From positions 53,712 through 117,711 of the forward strand of contig CBDCFF010000024.1 of assembly GCA_965216225.1 (NCBI GenBank): DNA of 64,000 nt, in the 5' to 3' direction. Positions within the stretch are counted from its first letter, which is position 1; every line of letters starts with the position of its first letter. This stretch comes from 3107 sp965216225. Lineage in GTDB: Bacteria; Pseudomonadota; Alphaproteobacteria; Rhodobacterales; Rhodobacteraceae. The notes below the pieces were generated by a model that worked only from the letters and a program-made list of their open reading frames with translations, made no database searches and was not told the DNA's origin. A program made the translations under genes and the position numbers. Below are positions 27,143-35,318 of the stretch, one piece after another.

Positions 27143-27970
27143 ATGTCCAACGCGCAACTCGAAGCCGTCATCGAATCCGCCTGGGAAATCCGCGACACGA
27201 TTTCCCCCGCCACCGCCGGAGAAACCCGCAAAGCCATCGGGGAAACGCTGAACGCGCTTGACAGCGGCAGCCTGCGCGTGGCCGAGAAACGCGAAAGCGG
27301 CGAGTGGCATGTGAACCAGTGGGCCAAAAAGGCGGTTCTGCTGGGTTTCCGCATCAGCGACATGGAGCGCCACGAAGGCGGCCCGCAAAATGGCGGCTGG
27401 TGGGACAAGGTCGATTCGAAGTTTGCCGGCTGGGGCGACAACCAATGGCGCGCTGCGGGTTTCCGTGCGGTGCCGACCTGTGTGGTCCGCAAATCCGCCT
27501 ATATTGCGCCGGGTGTGATTCTGATGCCGTCGTTCGTGAATCTCGGGGCCTATGTGGATGCAGGCACGATGGTCGATACATGGGCCACGGTTGGATCCTG
27601 CGCGCAGATCGGCAGGAATGTGCATCTGTCGGGCGGTGTTGGCATCGGCGGCGTGCTGGAGCCGATGCAGGCCGGTCCGACCATCATCGAGGACAACTGC
27701 TTTATCGGAGCCCGCTCCGAGGTTGTCGAAGGCTGTATCGTGCGCGAAGGTTCCGTGCTGGGCATGGGCGTCTTCATCGGCCGTTCCACCAAGATCGTTG
27801 ATCGCGAAACCGGCGAGGTCACATATGGCGAGGTGCCGCCCTATTCGGTGGTCGTGGCCGGTTCGATGCCGTCGAAGAACAATGTCAGCCTTTACTGCGC
27901 GGTGATCGTGAAGCGCGTGGATCAGAAGACGCGCTCCAGAACCGGCATCAACGAATTGCTGCGCGACTGA
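27143..27970 (+). CDS. dapD: Tetrahydrodipicolinate N-succinyltransferase
   Basis: A 275-residue left-handed beta-helix acyltransferase making N-succinyl-2-amino-6-ketopimelate for lysine and diaminopimelate. Hexapeptide repeats run through ARVS-like turns such as VLGMGVFIGRSTKI and GVGIGGVLEPMQAGPTIIED; the N-terminal helical domain carries WWDKVDSKFAGW. The ATG at 27143 has GGGGAAAG upstream. dapE is not adjacent in this window. Confidence 0.97.
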   Translation: MSNAQLEAVIESAWEIRDTISPATAGETRKAIGETLNALDSGSLRVAEKRESGEWHVNQWAKKAVLLGFRISDMERHEGGPQNGGWWDKVDSKFAGWGDNQWRAAGFRAVPTCVVRKSAYIAPGVILMPSFVNLGAYVDAGTMVDTWATVGSCAQIGRNVHLSGGVGIGGVLEPMQAGPTIIEDNCFIGARSEVVEGCIVREGSVLGMGVFIGRSTKIVDRETGEVTYGEVPPYSVVVAGSMPSKNNVSLYCAVIVKRVDQKTRSRTGINELLRD

Positions 27971-28239
27971 ACGTCCGGGGCCGCGCCATCTCGGCGCACG
28001 GGCAATCCATTGTGACCATTGTGACCATTGTGAATCCGGCTTCGATGCGGCCCGGGAAATCGAAAAGGATGGGGAACTATGTGTTGGAACAAGCGCGCTT
28101 AATATGCCATTTTGAATTTGCGATCAATCTACAGGAACTCGCTATGTCGGGTCGCCTGCCGAATGGAACAGCCTGACACGGCACGGATTAGCTGTCCGAG
28201 CCTGGTGAATAGGCAGGGCTTTCTGCTTATCCTGTAGAT
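27971..28239. other. Intergenic region with a 9-bp triple repeat
   Basis: Upstream part of the 367-base gap between dapD and ybgC. It contains CCATTGTGA three times in tandem (28007-28033) and a more AT-rich stretch at 28075-28150. No ORF with a plausible start is seen. A promoter for the tol-pal operon probably lies here, but no confident -35/-10 pair could be picked. Confidence 0.4.
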
Positions 28240-28337
28240 GGTCGCAACGGCCCGGCACCAGCCGTGTTGATGCGACCGGGAAACCCTTGCCAAAGGGTGC
28301 CGCGCCTGTTTCCCTGCAAAAAAGGGCAGGCAGGCCG
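28240..28337 (+). promoter_or_regulatory. Structured leader of ybgC-tol-pal
   Basis: Three successive stems end at the ybgC start: GGTCGCA-ACGGC paired with GCCGT-TGCGACC with a 5-base bulge (28240-28277); ACCCTT/AAGGGT with loop GCCA (28283-28298); and CCTGC/GCAGG (28313-28330), the last covering the probable ribosome site GGCAGGCAGG. It does not match the riboswitch consensus sequences I know (cobalamin, TPP, SAM-II, SAH, glycine). A regulated leader or the 3' part of a small RNA is inference. Confidence 0.45.
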
Positions 28338-28727
28338 ATGACCCATCGCTTTCACATCCGCGTCTATCATGAAGACACCGATCTGGCCGGGATCGTCTAT
28401 TACGCCAACCATCTGAAATTCATCGAACGCGCCCGGACGGAATGGGTGCGCGCACTGGGGATTGACCAGACCGGGCTGAGAGAGCGCGAGGGCATCGTGT
28501 TTGCCGTGCGCCGGGTGGAGGCGGATTACCTCGGCCCCGCGAAATTCGATGACGAACTGACCGTCGAAACCACGACCGAGGCGATGACCGGCGCGCGCAT
28601 CGTCTTGCGTCAGAATATCCTGCGCACTGGCGAAACCCTGTTTTCCGCCCTCGTCACACTGGTGGCGCTGACCGGGACGGGACGACCGGCGCGGCTTCCG
28701 GCAAATATCCGCCTGATTCCGCACTGA
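28338..28727 (+). CDS. ybgC: Tol-Pal associated acyl-CoA thioesterase
   Basis: A 129-residue hotdog-fold thioesterase. The signature VYHEDTDLAGIVYYANHLKFIERARTEW contains the catalytic Asp (DTD) and the YxN element of the YbgC/4-HBT family. It is the first gene of the tol-pal cluster. Known homologues hydrolyse short acyl-CoA or acyl-ACP at the membrane and associate with phospholipid enzymes. The start at 28338 (MTHRFHIRVYHED) fits the family; 110 bp separate it from tolQ. Confidence 0.93.
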   Translation: MTHRFHIRVYHEDTDLAGIVYYANHLKFIERARTEWVRALGIDQTGLREREGIVFAVRRVEADYLGPAKFDDELTVETTTEAMTGARIVLRQNILRTGETLFSALVTLVALTGTGRPARLPANIRLIPH

Positions 28728-28837
28728 TCGGCAAATTGCATCGAATTGGCGCACATTCGATAGCATTTCCCCTGCAACCGGGTTAGATTGCGCCCGACAA
28801 GGGTCGCGAAAAGACGGCGAAACCAGCGAGCAGGCAA

Positions 28838-29533
28838 ATGGAAACCGAAATCCTTGGCGCCGCGCAGGAGATCGACTTCTCCATGTGGGCGCTGTTTGTA
28901 CGGGCGGCGCTGGTCGTGAAGCTGGTGATTCTGACGCTGCTCGCGGCCTCATTCTGGTCCTGGGCGATCATCGTGCAGAAACTGATCAATTACCGCGCGG
29001 CCCGGACCGGGGCGGGCGTGTTTGATCGTATCTTCTGGTCGGGCGAACCGCTGGACGAGCTTTATGACCGGATCGGTCAGGCGCCTTTGGGAGTGTCGCA
29101 GAAGGTCTTTGCCGCGGGCATGACGGAATGGCGGCGCTCGCACCGCGAAGGCGGTGAACTGATCGCCGGAGCACAGGCGCGGATCGACCGTTCGATGGAC
29201 GTGGTGATCGCCAAGGAAAGCGAACGGCTGATGAGCGGCCTGCCGTTTCTGGCGACCGTCGGCTCCACCGCGCCCTTTGTCGGGCTGTTCGGCACGGTCT
29301 GGGGCATCATGAACGCTTTCATGGAGATTGCCGCGCAGCAGAACACCAATCTGGCCGTCGTCGCGCCGGGGATTGCAGAGGCGCTCTTTGCAACCGGCCT
29401 TGGCCTTCTGGCGGCAATCCCGGCGGTGATATTCTACAACAAGCTCTCGGCCGACTGCGACCGGCTGGTGGCGGGCCATGAGGCTTTCGCCGACGAGTTC
29501 TCGACCATCCTGTCCCGCCAGCTGGATGGCTGA
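28838..29533 (+). CDS. tolQ: Tol-Pal proton channel subunit TolQ
   Basis: A 231-residue inner-membrane protein of the TolQ/ExbB/MotA family. Three membrane segments: LVVKLVILTLLAASFWSWAI near 27-46, LPFLATVGSTAPFVGLFGTV near 131-150, and ALFATGLGLLAAIPAVIFY near 183-201. With TolR it couples the proton gradient to TolA movement during cell constriction. The stop nearly touches the tolR start. Confidence 0.96.
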   Translation: METEILGAAQEIDFSMWALFVRAALVVKLVILTLLAASFWSWAIIVQKLINYRAARTGAGVFDRIFWSGEPLDELYDRIGQAPLGVSQKVFAAGMTEWRRSHREGGELIAGAQARIDRSMDVVIAKESERLMSGLPFLATVGSTAPFVGLFGTVWGIMNAFMEIAAQQNTNLAVVAPGIAEALFATGLGLLAAIPAVIFYNKLSADCDRLVAGHEAFADEFSTILSRQLDG

Positions 29534-29534
29534 G

Positions 29535-30008
29535 ATGGGCGCGGGGGCAATGAAAACGGGTGGGGGCGGGCGGCGGCGCCCTGGACGGAGCCAACGCCAT
29601 CGGGCGATGAGCGAGATCAACGTAACCCCTTTTGTGGACGTGATGCTGGTGCTTCTGATCATCTTCATGGTCGCGGCGCCGCTGCTGACCGCAGGCGTAC
29701 CGGTGGAACTGCCGGAAACCTCGGCCGGCGCGCTGCCGGCGGAGCAGGAAGAACCCCTGACCATCACGCTGACCGCCGATGGCCGGTTGCTGATCCAGAC
29801 CGCAGAGACGCCGCGCGGGAATCTGATCGGGAAACTCCGCGCCATCGCGGGCGAACGTCAGGGCGCCAAGGTCTTTATCCGGGCCGACGGCGCGATTCCC
29901 TATGAACGGGTCGTGCAGGTCATGGGCGCGCTGAACGCGGCGGGGTTCGACAATATCGGACTGGTGACGGATACCGGCGGCCCGACGCTGGACGGGCAGG
30001 ATGGCTGA
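29535..30008 (+). CDS. tolR: Tol-Pal proton channel subunit TolR
   Basis: A 157-residue ExbD/TolR protein. A basic N-terminus (RRRPGRSQRHR) precedes MSEINVTPFVDVMLVLLIIF, the single membrane helix with the essential proton-carrying Asp, then a periplasmic domain (IFIRADGAIPYERV-type). ATG at 29535 follows the tolQ stop by one base; ATG at 29526, overlapping tolQ, is an alternative. Confidence 0.95.
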   Translation: MGAGAMKTGGGGRRRPGRSQRHRAMSEINVTPFVDVMLVLLIIFMVAAPLLTAGVPVELPETSAGALPAEQEEPLTITLTADGRLLIQTAETPRGNLIGKLRAIAGERQGAKVFIRADGAIPYERVVQVMGALNAAGFDNIGLVTDTGGPTLDGQDG

Positions 30009-30017
30009 GGCAGGCCC

Positions 30018-31196
30018 ATGCGCACCGGCTATATCATCTCCGGCATCGGGCATCTGGTCCTGATCCTGTGGCTGATCTCCGGGAACCTGTCCACGCATGT
30101 GCAGGAGGCGGAGTTCGTGGCGACCAACGTGACGATCCTGAGCGAAGCGGAATTTGCGGCCCTGATCCCGCCGGACACAAGGCCCGCCCCGGCGATTTCC
30201 GAGGCGGTCGTCACCCCTGCGGCACTGGCAGAAGCACCGGCAGAGGCCCCGGCGCCGCAACCCCCCGCCCCCACCCCCGATGCCGACGCCGCGCCCGAAC
30301 GCACCGACGCGCCGGAAATCCCCGATATGGCAGAGCCTGCCGAGGCCCCGGATGTCGAAGACCTCGCCGCCCTGCCGGAACCGGACGCGCCCGCAGAAGC
30401 GCCCGAGGCGCTGATCGCCCCGGCCGGGGATACCCCGACGCTGTTGCCGGAACTGCCGTCGGACGGCGCGCCGCAGCAGGCCGACCGGGTCGCGCCCGAA
30501 CCGGCCCCCCTGCCGAAGCCGGATGTCGAAATCGCCGACACCCCGCAACCGGCGCTGAGCCCGGATGCAACCCGGCCCGCGACCGGGGAAGCGCAGGAAG
30601 AAACCGCGCCGGAAGCCGCGACGACCGAGATCGTGACCGAGGCGGAAAAGGCAGAGGACAACGCCCCGAAAACGTCCCTGCGCCCGCCTGCCCGGCCAAC
30701 CCGACCGGCCCGTCCGCAGCCGCCGGAACCGCAGGTCGATCCCGATCCCGCCCCGCAAGTGGCAGAGACCGGAGAGCCAGCGCCAGCGCCGGAGACCGAT
30801 CCTCTGGCCGATGTGATCGGCGCGGCGCTGGCAGAGGCCAACAACCAAACCGCGGAAGAGCCGCGCCCGGCCTCCGGCCCGCCGCTGACGCGGGAGAAAG
30901 GCGAGGGGCTGCGCGTCGCCGTTCAGCGATGCTGGAATGTCGATGTGGGTTCCGAAGCCTCGAACGTGACGGTGATTATTGGCATGACGATGGGCCGCGA
31001 TGGCAAGCTGGACGGTCCGCCGAAGCTGTTGTCGGGCGAGGGTGGCCCTGACCGGGCGGTGAAGGTCGCTTTCGAGGCCGCCCGCCGCGCCATCCTGCGC
31101 TGCCAGGGCGACGGCTATAACCTGCCGATCGGGAAATATGACCACTGGCGGGAGATTGAAATTATCTTCAGACCGGAGGATATGAGGACCAGATGA
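30018..31196 (+). CDS. tolA: TolA, Tol-Pal energy transducer
   Basis: A 392-residue TolA-like protein. N-terminal membrane anchor IISGIGHLVLILWLISG; a long Ala/Pro/Glu-rich middle region (about 50-290) in place of the helical Ala/Lys region of E. coli; and a C-terminal TonB/TolA domain (LRVAVQRCWNVD, VIIGMTMGRDGKL, RRAILRCQGDGYNLP). It spans the periplasm to reach TolB and Pal. The stop overlaps the tolB start as ATGA. The Pro-rich middle is typical of alphaproteobacteria (family knowledge). Confidence 0.9.
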   Translation: MRTGYIISGIGHLVLILWLISGNLSTHVQEAEFVATNVTILSEAEFAALIPPDTRPAPAISEAVVTPAALAEAPAEAPAPQPPAPTPDADAAPERTDAPEIPDMAEPAEAPDVEDLAALPEPDAPAEAPEALIAPAGDTPTLLPELPSDGAPQQADRVAPEPAPLPKPDVEIADTPQPALSPDATRPATGEAQEETAPEAATTEIVTEAEKAEDNAPKTSLRPPARPTRPARPQPPEPQVDPDPAPQVAETGEPAPAPETDPLADVIGAALAEANNQTAEEPRPASGPPLTREKGEGLRVAVQRCWNVDVGSEASNVTVIIGMTMGRDGKLDGPPKLLSGEGGPDRAVKVAFEAARRAILRCQGDGYNLPIGKYDHWREIEIIFRPEDMRTR

Positions 31197-32536
31197 GATA
31201 TTTCGCAAGACTGACCCCGGTTGTGGCGGCGGCGCTGATCGCCGGCGCCTTTGCCACGACGATTCAGGCCCAGGGCAATCCGGGCCCGCTTCGCATTGAA
31301 ATCACCGAAGGGGTGATCGAACCCCTGCCCTTCGCCCTGCCGGTCCTGGTGGCCGAGAACGCCGCCGCCGGGCAGATGGCGCAGCAGATTTCCGGGGTCA
31401 TCGCCGACGATCTGGTCGGCACCGGGCTTTTCCGCCAGATCGGCAGCGACGCCTTCATTGGCGGGATCGGCAATTTCGATGCCCGGATCGAATATGCCGA
31501 CTGGCGCGCGATCAATGCGCAGGCGCTGATCACCGGGGCGGTCAGTGTCGGTTCATCCGGGCGGGTGGCGGTGAAATTCCGCCTGTTCGATGTCTTTGCC
31601 GGGCAGGAAATGGGCGAAGGGCTGCAACTGGGCGGGTCCGTCGGCAACTGGCGGCGGCTGGCGCACAGGGTGTCGGACGCGGTCTATTCGCAGATCACCG
31701 GCGAAGGCCCCTATTTCGACAGCCGCGTGGTCTATGTGGCCGAGACCGGACCAAAGAACGACCGGCGAAAGCGGCTGGCGATCATGGATTATGACGGGGC
31801 GAACATCCAGTATCTGACCGATGCGTCCTCGATCGTTCTGGCGCCGCGCTTTTCGCCCACGGGCGACCGGGTGCTCTACACCTCCTATGAAACCGGCCTG
31901 CCCGGCATCTATCTGCTGGATGTGGACAATGTGCAGCACCGGGCGCTGGACGATCAGGAAGGTATCATGACCTTTGCCCCGCGCTTCAGCCCGGATGGCG
32001 ATTCGGTGGTCTATTCGCTGAGTGCGGGCGGCAATACCGACATCCATCTTCTGAACCTGCGCAGCGGCCGGCGGCAGCGCCTGACGTCCGCCCCATCCAT
32101 CGAGACCGAGCCCAGCTTCTCGCCCGACGGCAATCGGATCGTGTTTGCATCCGACCGCTCCGGCGCGCCGCAACTCTATGTGATGGCGACCGGGGGCGGC
32201 GAGTCGCGGCGAATCAGCTTTGGCGAGGGGCGCTACAACACTCCGGTCTGGTCCCCGCGCGGCGACATGATCGCCTTTACCAAGCAGAACGCGGGCCGGT
32301 TCCATATCGGCGTCATGCGCACCGATGGCAGTGAGGAGCGCCTGCTGACCGCCTCCTTCCTTGACGAGGGGCCGACATGGGCGCCCAACGGGCGAGTGAT
32401 CATGTTCATGCGGGAAACTGCGGGTTCCGGCGGCGCGCCGTCGCTTTATTCCGTCGATATATCGGGCCGGAACCTGCGCCGGGTGAACACCGGAGGGGCG
32501 GCGTCGGACCCGGCCTGGTCGCCTTTGCTGCCTTAA
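31193..32536 (+). CDS. tolB: Tol-Pal periplasmic beta-propeller TolB
   Basis: A 447-residue secreted protein with a signal peptide (LTPVVAAALIAGAFATTIQA, cleavage probably after AQA) and an N-terminal alpha/beta domain. A six-blade propeller follows, with repeats such as LAPRFSPTGDRVLYTSYE, FAPRFSPDGDSVVYSLS and TEPSFSPDGNRIVFASD. TolB binds Pal and TolA in turn. The start overlaps the tolA stop. Confidence 0.97.
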   Translation: MRYFARLTPVVAAALIAGAFATTIQAQGNPGPLRIEITEGVIEPLPFALPVLVAENAAAGQMAQQISGVIADDLVGTGLFRQIGSDAFIGGIGNFDARIEYADWRAINAQALITGAVSVGSSGRVAVKFRLFDVFAGQEMGEGLQLGGSVGNWRRLAHRVSDAVYSQITGEGPYFDSRVVYVAETGPKNDRRKRLAIMDYDGANIQYLTDASSIVLAPRFSPTGDRVLYTSYETGLPGIYLLDVDNVQHRALDDQEGIMTFAPRFSPDGDSVVYSLSAGGNTDIHLLNLRSGRRQRLTSAPSIETEPSFSPDGNRIVFASDRSGAPQLYVMATGGGESRRISFGEGRYNTPVWSPRGDMIAFTKQNAGRFHIGVMRTDGSEERLLTASFLDEGPTWAPNGRVIMFMRETAGSGGAPSLYSVDISGRNLRRVNTGGAASDPAWSPLLP

Positions 32537-32603
32537 GTTCCCAAACACCGTTTTGGGTGATAGAATGGCAATCAACGAGCAGACATGAACGAAAGGCTTA
32601 CTC

Positions 32604-33113
32604 ATGAGACATCTGGCAAAAGCGGCCATGCTGGTCGCAGCACTGGGCCTTGCGGCCTGTACGGACCCGGCGCGGTTGGGCGGCGAGGCGGGAAGTGGCG
32701 CAGGCGCGGGCAACGCGCCCCATGGCGACCCGTCCGATCCCGCCAGCATCGCGTATTTCAATCAGACTGTCGGGGACCGGGTGCTGTTCGCCGTGGATCA
32801 GAGCACGCTGGATGACGCGGCCCGCCCGGTCCTGGACGGGCAGGTGGCCTGGCTGAACGCGAACCCGGAATACACCGTCCGTATAGAGGGCCACGCCGAT
32901 GAGCAGGGCACCCGCGAATACAATCTGGCGCTGGGGGCGCGGCGCGCCAACGCGGCGCAGGAATACCTGATCTCCCGGGGTGTGAGGGCGGACCGTCTGA
33001 GCACCGTATCCTATGGCAAGGAACGTCCGATCGCGATCTGTTCGGACGAGAGTTGCTATCGCCGGAACCGCCGGGCGGTCTCGGTCCTGGCGGCGGGCGT
33101 TCCCACAAGCTGA
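32604..33113 (+). CDS. pal: Peptidoglycan-associated lipoprotein Pal
   Basis: A 169-residue outer-membrane lipoprotein: signal peptide with lipobox LAAC (lipidated Cys at about residue 19), then an OmpA-like peptidoglycan-binding domain with VRIEGHADEQGTREYNLALGAR, holding the Asp and Arg that grip diaminopimelate. 67 bp downstream of tolB, 11 bp upstream of cpoB. Confidence 0.97.
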   Translation: MRHLAKAAMLVAALGLAACTDPARLGGEAGSGAGAGNAPHGDPSDPASIAYFNQTVGDRVLFAVDQSTLDDAARPVLDGQVAWLNANPEYTVRIEGHADEQGTREYNLALGARRANAAQEYLISRGVRADRLSTVSYGKERPIAICSDESCYRRNRRAVSVLAAGVPTS

Positions 33114-33124
33114 CGGAGGCGCCG

Positions 33125-33958
33125 ATGTTCCGTTCCATTGCGCTTTTGCTGACATTTGCGCTGGCAGTGCTGGCGACCCCGGCGGCCATGGCGCAGAACC
33201 GTGAACAGACGCTTGCCGACATCCGGCAGGAATTGTCGGTGCTCCATGTAGAGGTGCAGCGCCTGAAGCGGGAGCTCTCGACAACCGGCGCCCCGTCCCT
33301 GGCGGGGGGCGGTTCGACCCCGCTGGAGCGGGTTGACGCGATCGAACGGGAATTGCAGCGCCTGACCGCCAAAACCGAAGAGATCGAGTTCAAGGTCAAC
33401 CGGATCGCCACGCGCGGCGGCAACCGGATCGGCGATCTGGAGTTTCGCCTGTGTGAACTGGAAGCCGGGTGCGACATTGCCGATCTGTCGCACGGCACCA
33501 CGCTGGGCGGGGTCGAGGTGGAGACCGTGGCGACGGTCGATCCGCCCCTTGCGGGCGCTGGGGAACTGGCCGTGGGTGAGCAGGCCGATTTCAACCGCGC
33601 CGCCGCAGCGCTGGAAGAGGGCGAACTGGAAGCAGCGGCAGAGCAGTTCGCCGACTTCACCCGGACCTATCCCGGCGGCCCGCTGAGCGCCGAGGCGCAT
33701 TTCATGCGCGGCGATGCGCTGGAACGGCTTGGCCGGATACAGCCCGCCGCGCGCGCCTATCTCGACAGTTTCTCGACCGCGCCGAAAGGGCCGAGGGCGC
33801 CCGATGCGCTCTACAGGGTGGGCGCCACACTGGCGGCGCTGGGCCAGACCCCGGATGCCTGCCAGATGTTCGATCAGGTCGGTGTGCGCTTTCCGGGATC
33901 GGAGGCGGAACTGGAAGCCCGCGCCGCGAAGCTGGAGCTGGGGGCTGTCTGTGAATGA
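33125..33958 (+). CDS. cpoB: Cell-division coordinator CpoB (YbgF)
   Basis: A 277-residue secreted protein: signal peptide (FRSIALLLTFALAVLATPAA, MAQ cleavage), an N-terminal coiled coil (LADIRQELSVLHVEVQRLKR ... ERVDAIERELQRL) that trimerises, and C-terminal TPR repeats (FADFTRTYPGGPLSAEAHF, ALYRVGATLAALGQ). It links Tol-Pal to peptidoglycan synthases. The start is set at 33125 because the upstream in-frame codons overlap pal. The 3' end overlaps the tilS GTG start by 8 bp. Confidence 0.93.
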   Translation: MFRSIALLLTFALAVLATPAAMAQNREQTLADIRQELSVLHVEVQRLKRELSTTGAPSLAGGGSTPLERVDAIERELQRLTAKTEEIEFKVNRIATRGGNRIGDLEFRLCELEAGCDIADLSHGTTLGGVEVETVATVDPPLAGAGELAVGEQADFNRAAAALEEGELEAAAEQFADFTRTYPGGPLSAEAHFMRGDALERLGRIQPAARAYLDSFSTAPKGPRAPDALYRVGATLAALGQTPDACQMFDQVGVRFPGSEAELEARAAKLELGAVCE

Positions 33959-35237
33959 CGGATTACCGCTTCTGAAAGACGCCGATGCGTTTTCAAGGCA
34001 TCGTGCCGATACCGCGTTTCCCGATGTCAAACCGGACAGAATCGGTGTTGCGGTATCAGGGGGCGGTGATTCGATGGCGACCCTGCACCTGATGCACCGT
34101 GCCGCGCCATATTGCGGCTGGCAGGTTCATGCGGTGACGGTGGATCATGGCCTGCGCCCGGAAGCAGCAGACGAAGCGGCCTTCGTGGCCGGGTTCTGTT
34201 CATCCCTGAACATCCCCCACGAAACCGTGAAATGGACCGGCTGGGACGGCAGGGGCAACTTGCAGGATCGCGCGCGGCGCGCCCGCTATGCCCTGATTGC
34301 CGGGTGGGCGGGGCGGCAGCGGGTAAGCCATGTGGCGCTGGGCCACACCGCGAACGATCAGGCCGAGACCTTTCTGATGCGGCTGGCGCGCGGGGCCGGA
34401 GTGGATGGTCTGGCGTCGATGCAGGAAAGCTGGGCCGCACGGGGAACACACTGGTGGCGTCCGCTGATCGGGCAATCCCGCGAGGATCTGAGGATTTACC
34501 TGCGGCAAAATCATATCGACTGGATCGACGATCCGTCGAACGAAGATGAAAGATTTGACCGGGTGAAAGCCCGCAAGGCGCTGGCAGTGCTGGAACCGCT
34601 TGGAATTTCGGAAAAATCACTGGCCGTCGCCGCCCGGCATTTGCTCTCTGCCAAACAGGCATTCGATGAAATCTGCGCGGACTTCGCGAAAGAGCATGTT
34701 CACGAGGCCGGCGGCGATCTGCTTTGTCCGAGGCAACATCTCGCCGGTTTGCCGGTGGACGTTGGGCGTCGGCTGATCTCGGGTGCTGTTCGCTGGATAA
34801 CCGGGGCGGAATATCCCCCGCGCGCGCGGTCCATCGGCAACATTCACCGGGCGCTGATTTCGGGGCAGTTCAGGGATTGCACGCACACGCTGTCCGGTTG
34901 CCGCATTTCGGTTTCGCGCGATTCGGTCCGCTTTTCCCGCGAAGCCCGCGCGGTCGGGGGGCTCGAATGTCCGACCCCCGGCCTCTGGGATGACCGCTGG
35001 CGGTTCACCGGGCCGCACGCCCCCGGCCTGACGGTCCGCGCACTGGGGGCGGAGGGGCTGACGCTCTGCCCGGACTGGCGGGATGCCGGGATGCCGCGCG
35101 CCTCGCTGATCGCCTCGCCCGCGGTCTGGAAGGGGGCGGAACTGGTCGCGGCCCCTCTCGCCGGGCTGACCAACGGCTGGACGGTTGACCCTGCACCGGG
35201 CCGGAACAATTTCGCGAGCTTTCTCTTATCGCATTGA
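33951..35237 (+). CDS. tilS: tRNA(Ile)-lysidine synthetase
   Basis: A 428-residue N-type ATP pyrophosphatase that converts C34 of the CAU-anticodon tRNA-Ile to lysidine. PP-loop AVSGGGDSMATL at 34-45, then HAVTVDHGLRPEA, HVALGHTANDQAETFLMRLARG and WWRPLIG are family marks; the C-terminal half is divergent. The chosen GTG start lies inside the cpoB end; the frame is open further up but only over cpoB. Essential in most bacteria. Confidence 0.93.
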   Translation: MNDGLPLLKDADAFSRHRADTAFPDVKPDRIGVAVSGGGDSMATLHLMHRAAPYCGWQVHAVTVDHGLRPEAADEAAFVAGFCSSLNIPHETVKWTGWDGRGNLQDRARRARYALIAGWAGRQRVSHVALGHTANDQAETFLMRLARGAGVDGLASMQESWAARGTHWWRPLIGQSREDLRIYLRQNHIDWIDDPSNEDERFDRVKARKALAVLEPLGISEKSLAVAARHLLSAKQAFDEICADFAKEHVHEAGGDLLCPRQHLAGLPVDVGRRLISGAVRWITGAEYPPRARSIGNIHRALISGQFRDCTHTLSGCRISVSRDSVRFSREARAVGGLECPTPGLWDDRWRFTGPHAPGLTVRALGAEGLTLCPDWRDAGMPRASLIASPAVWKGAELVAAPLAGLTNGWTVDPAPGRNNFASFLLSH

Positions 35238-35318
35238 ACATGACCGGCGGCGCCTCTATTTTAACCGGGCGGCTTCTGTGCCCGGCGCAGCGGCAACGGG
35301 GTTTTGGGGAGGATTTCC

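Noticed and set aside
28007..28033. Triple 9-bp repeat as an iteron-type origin
   Set aside because: Units are too short and too few, with no replication gene beside them.
28240..28337. Known riboswitch or SRP/6S RNA upstream of ybgC
   Set aside because: No match by eye to the core consensus of cobalamin, TPP, SAM-II, SAH, glycine or FMN switches, nor to the GGAAGG/AGCAGCC core of SRP RNA. Kept only as an unassigned structured leader.
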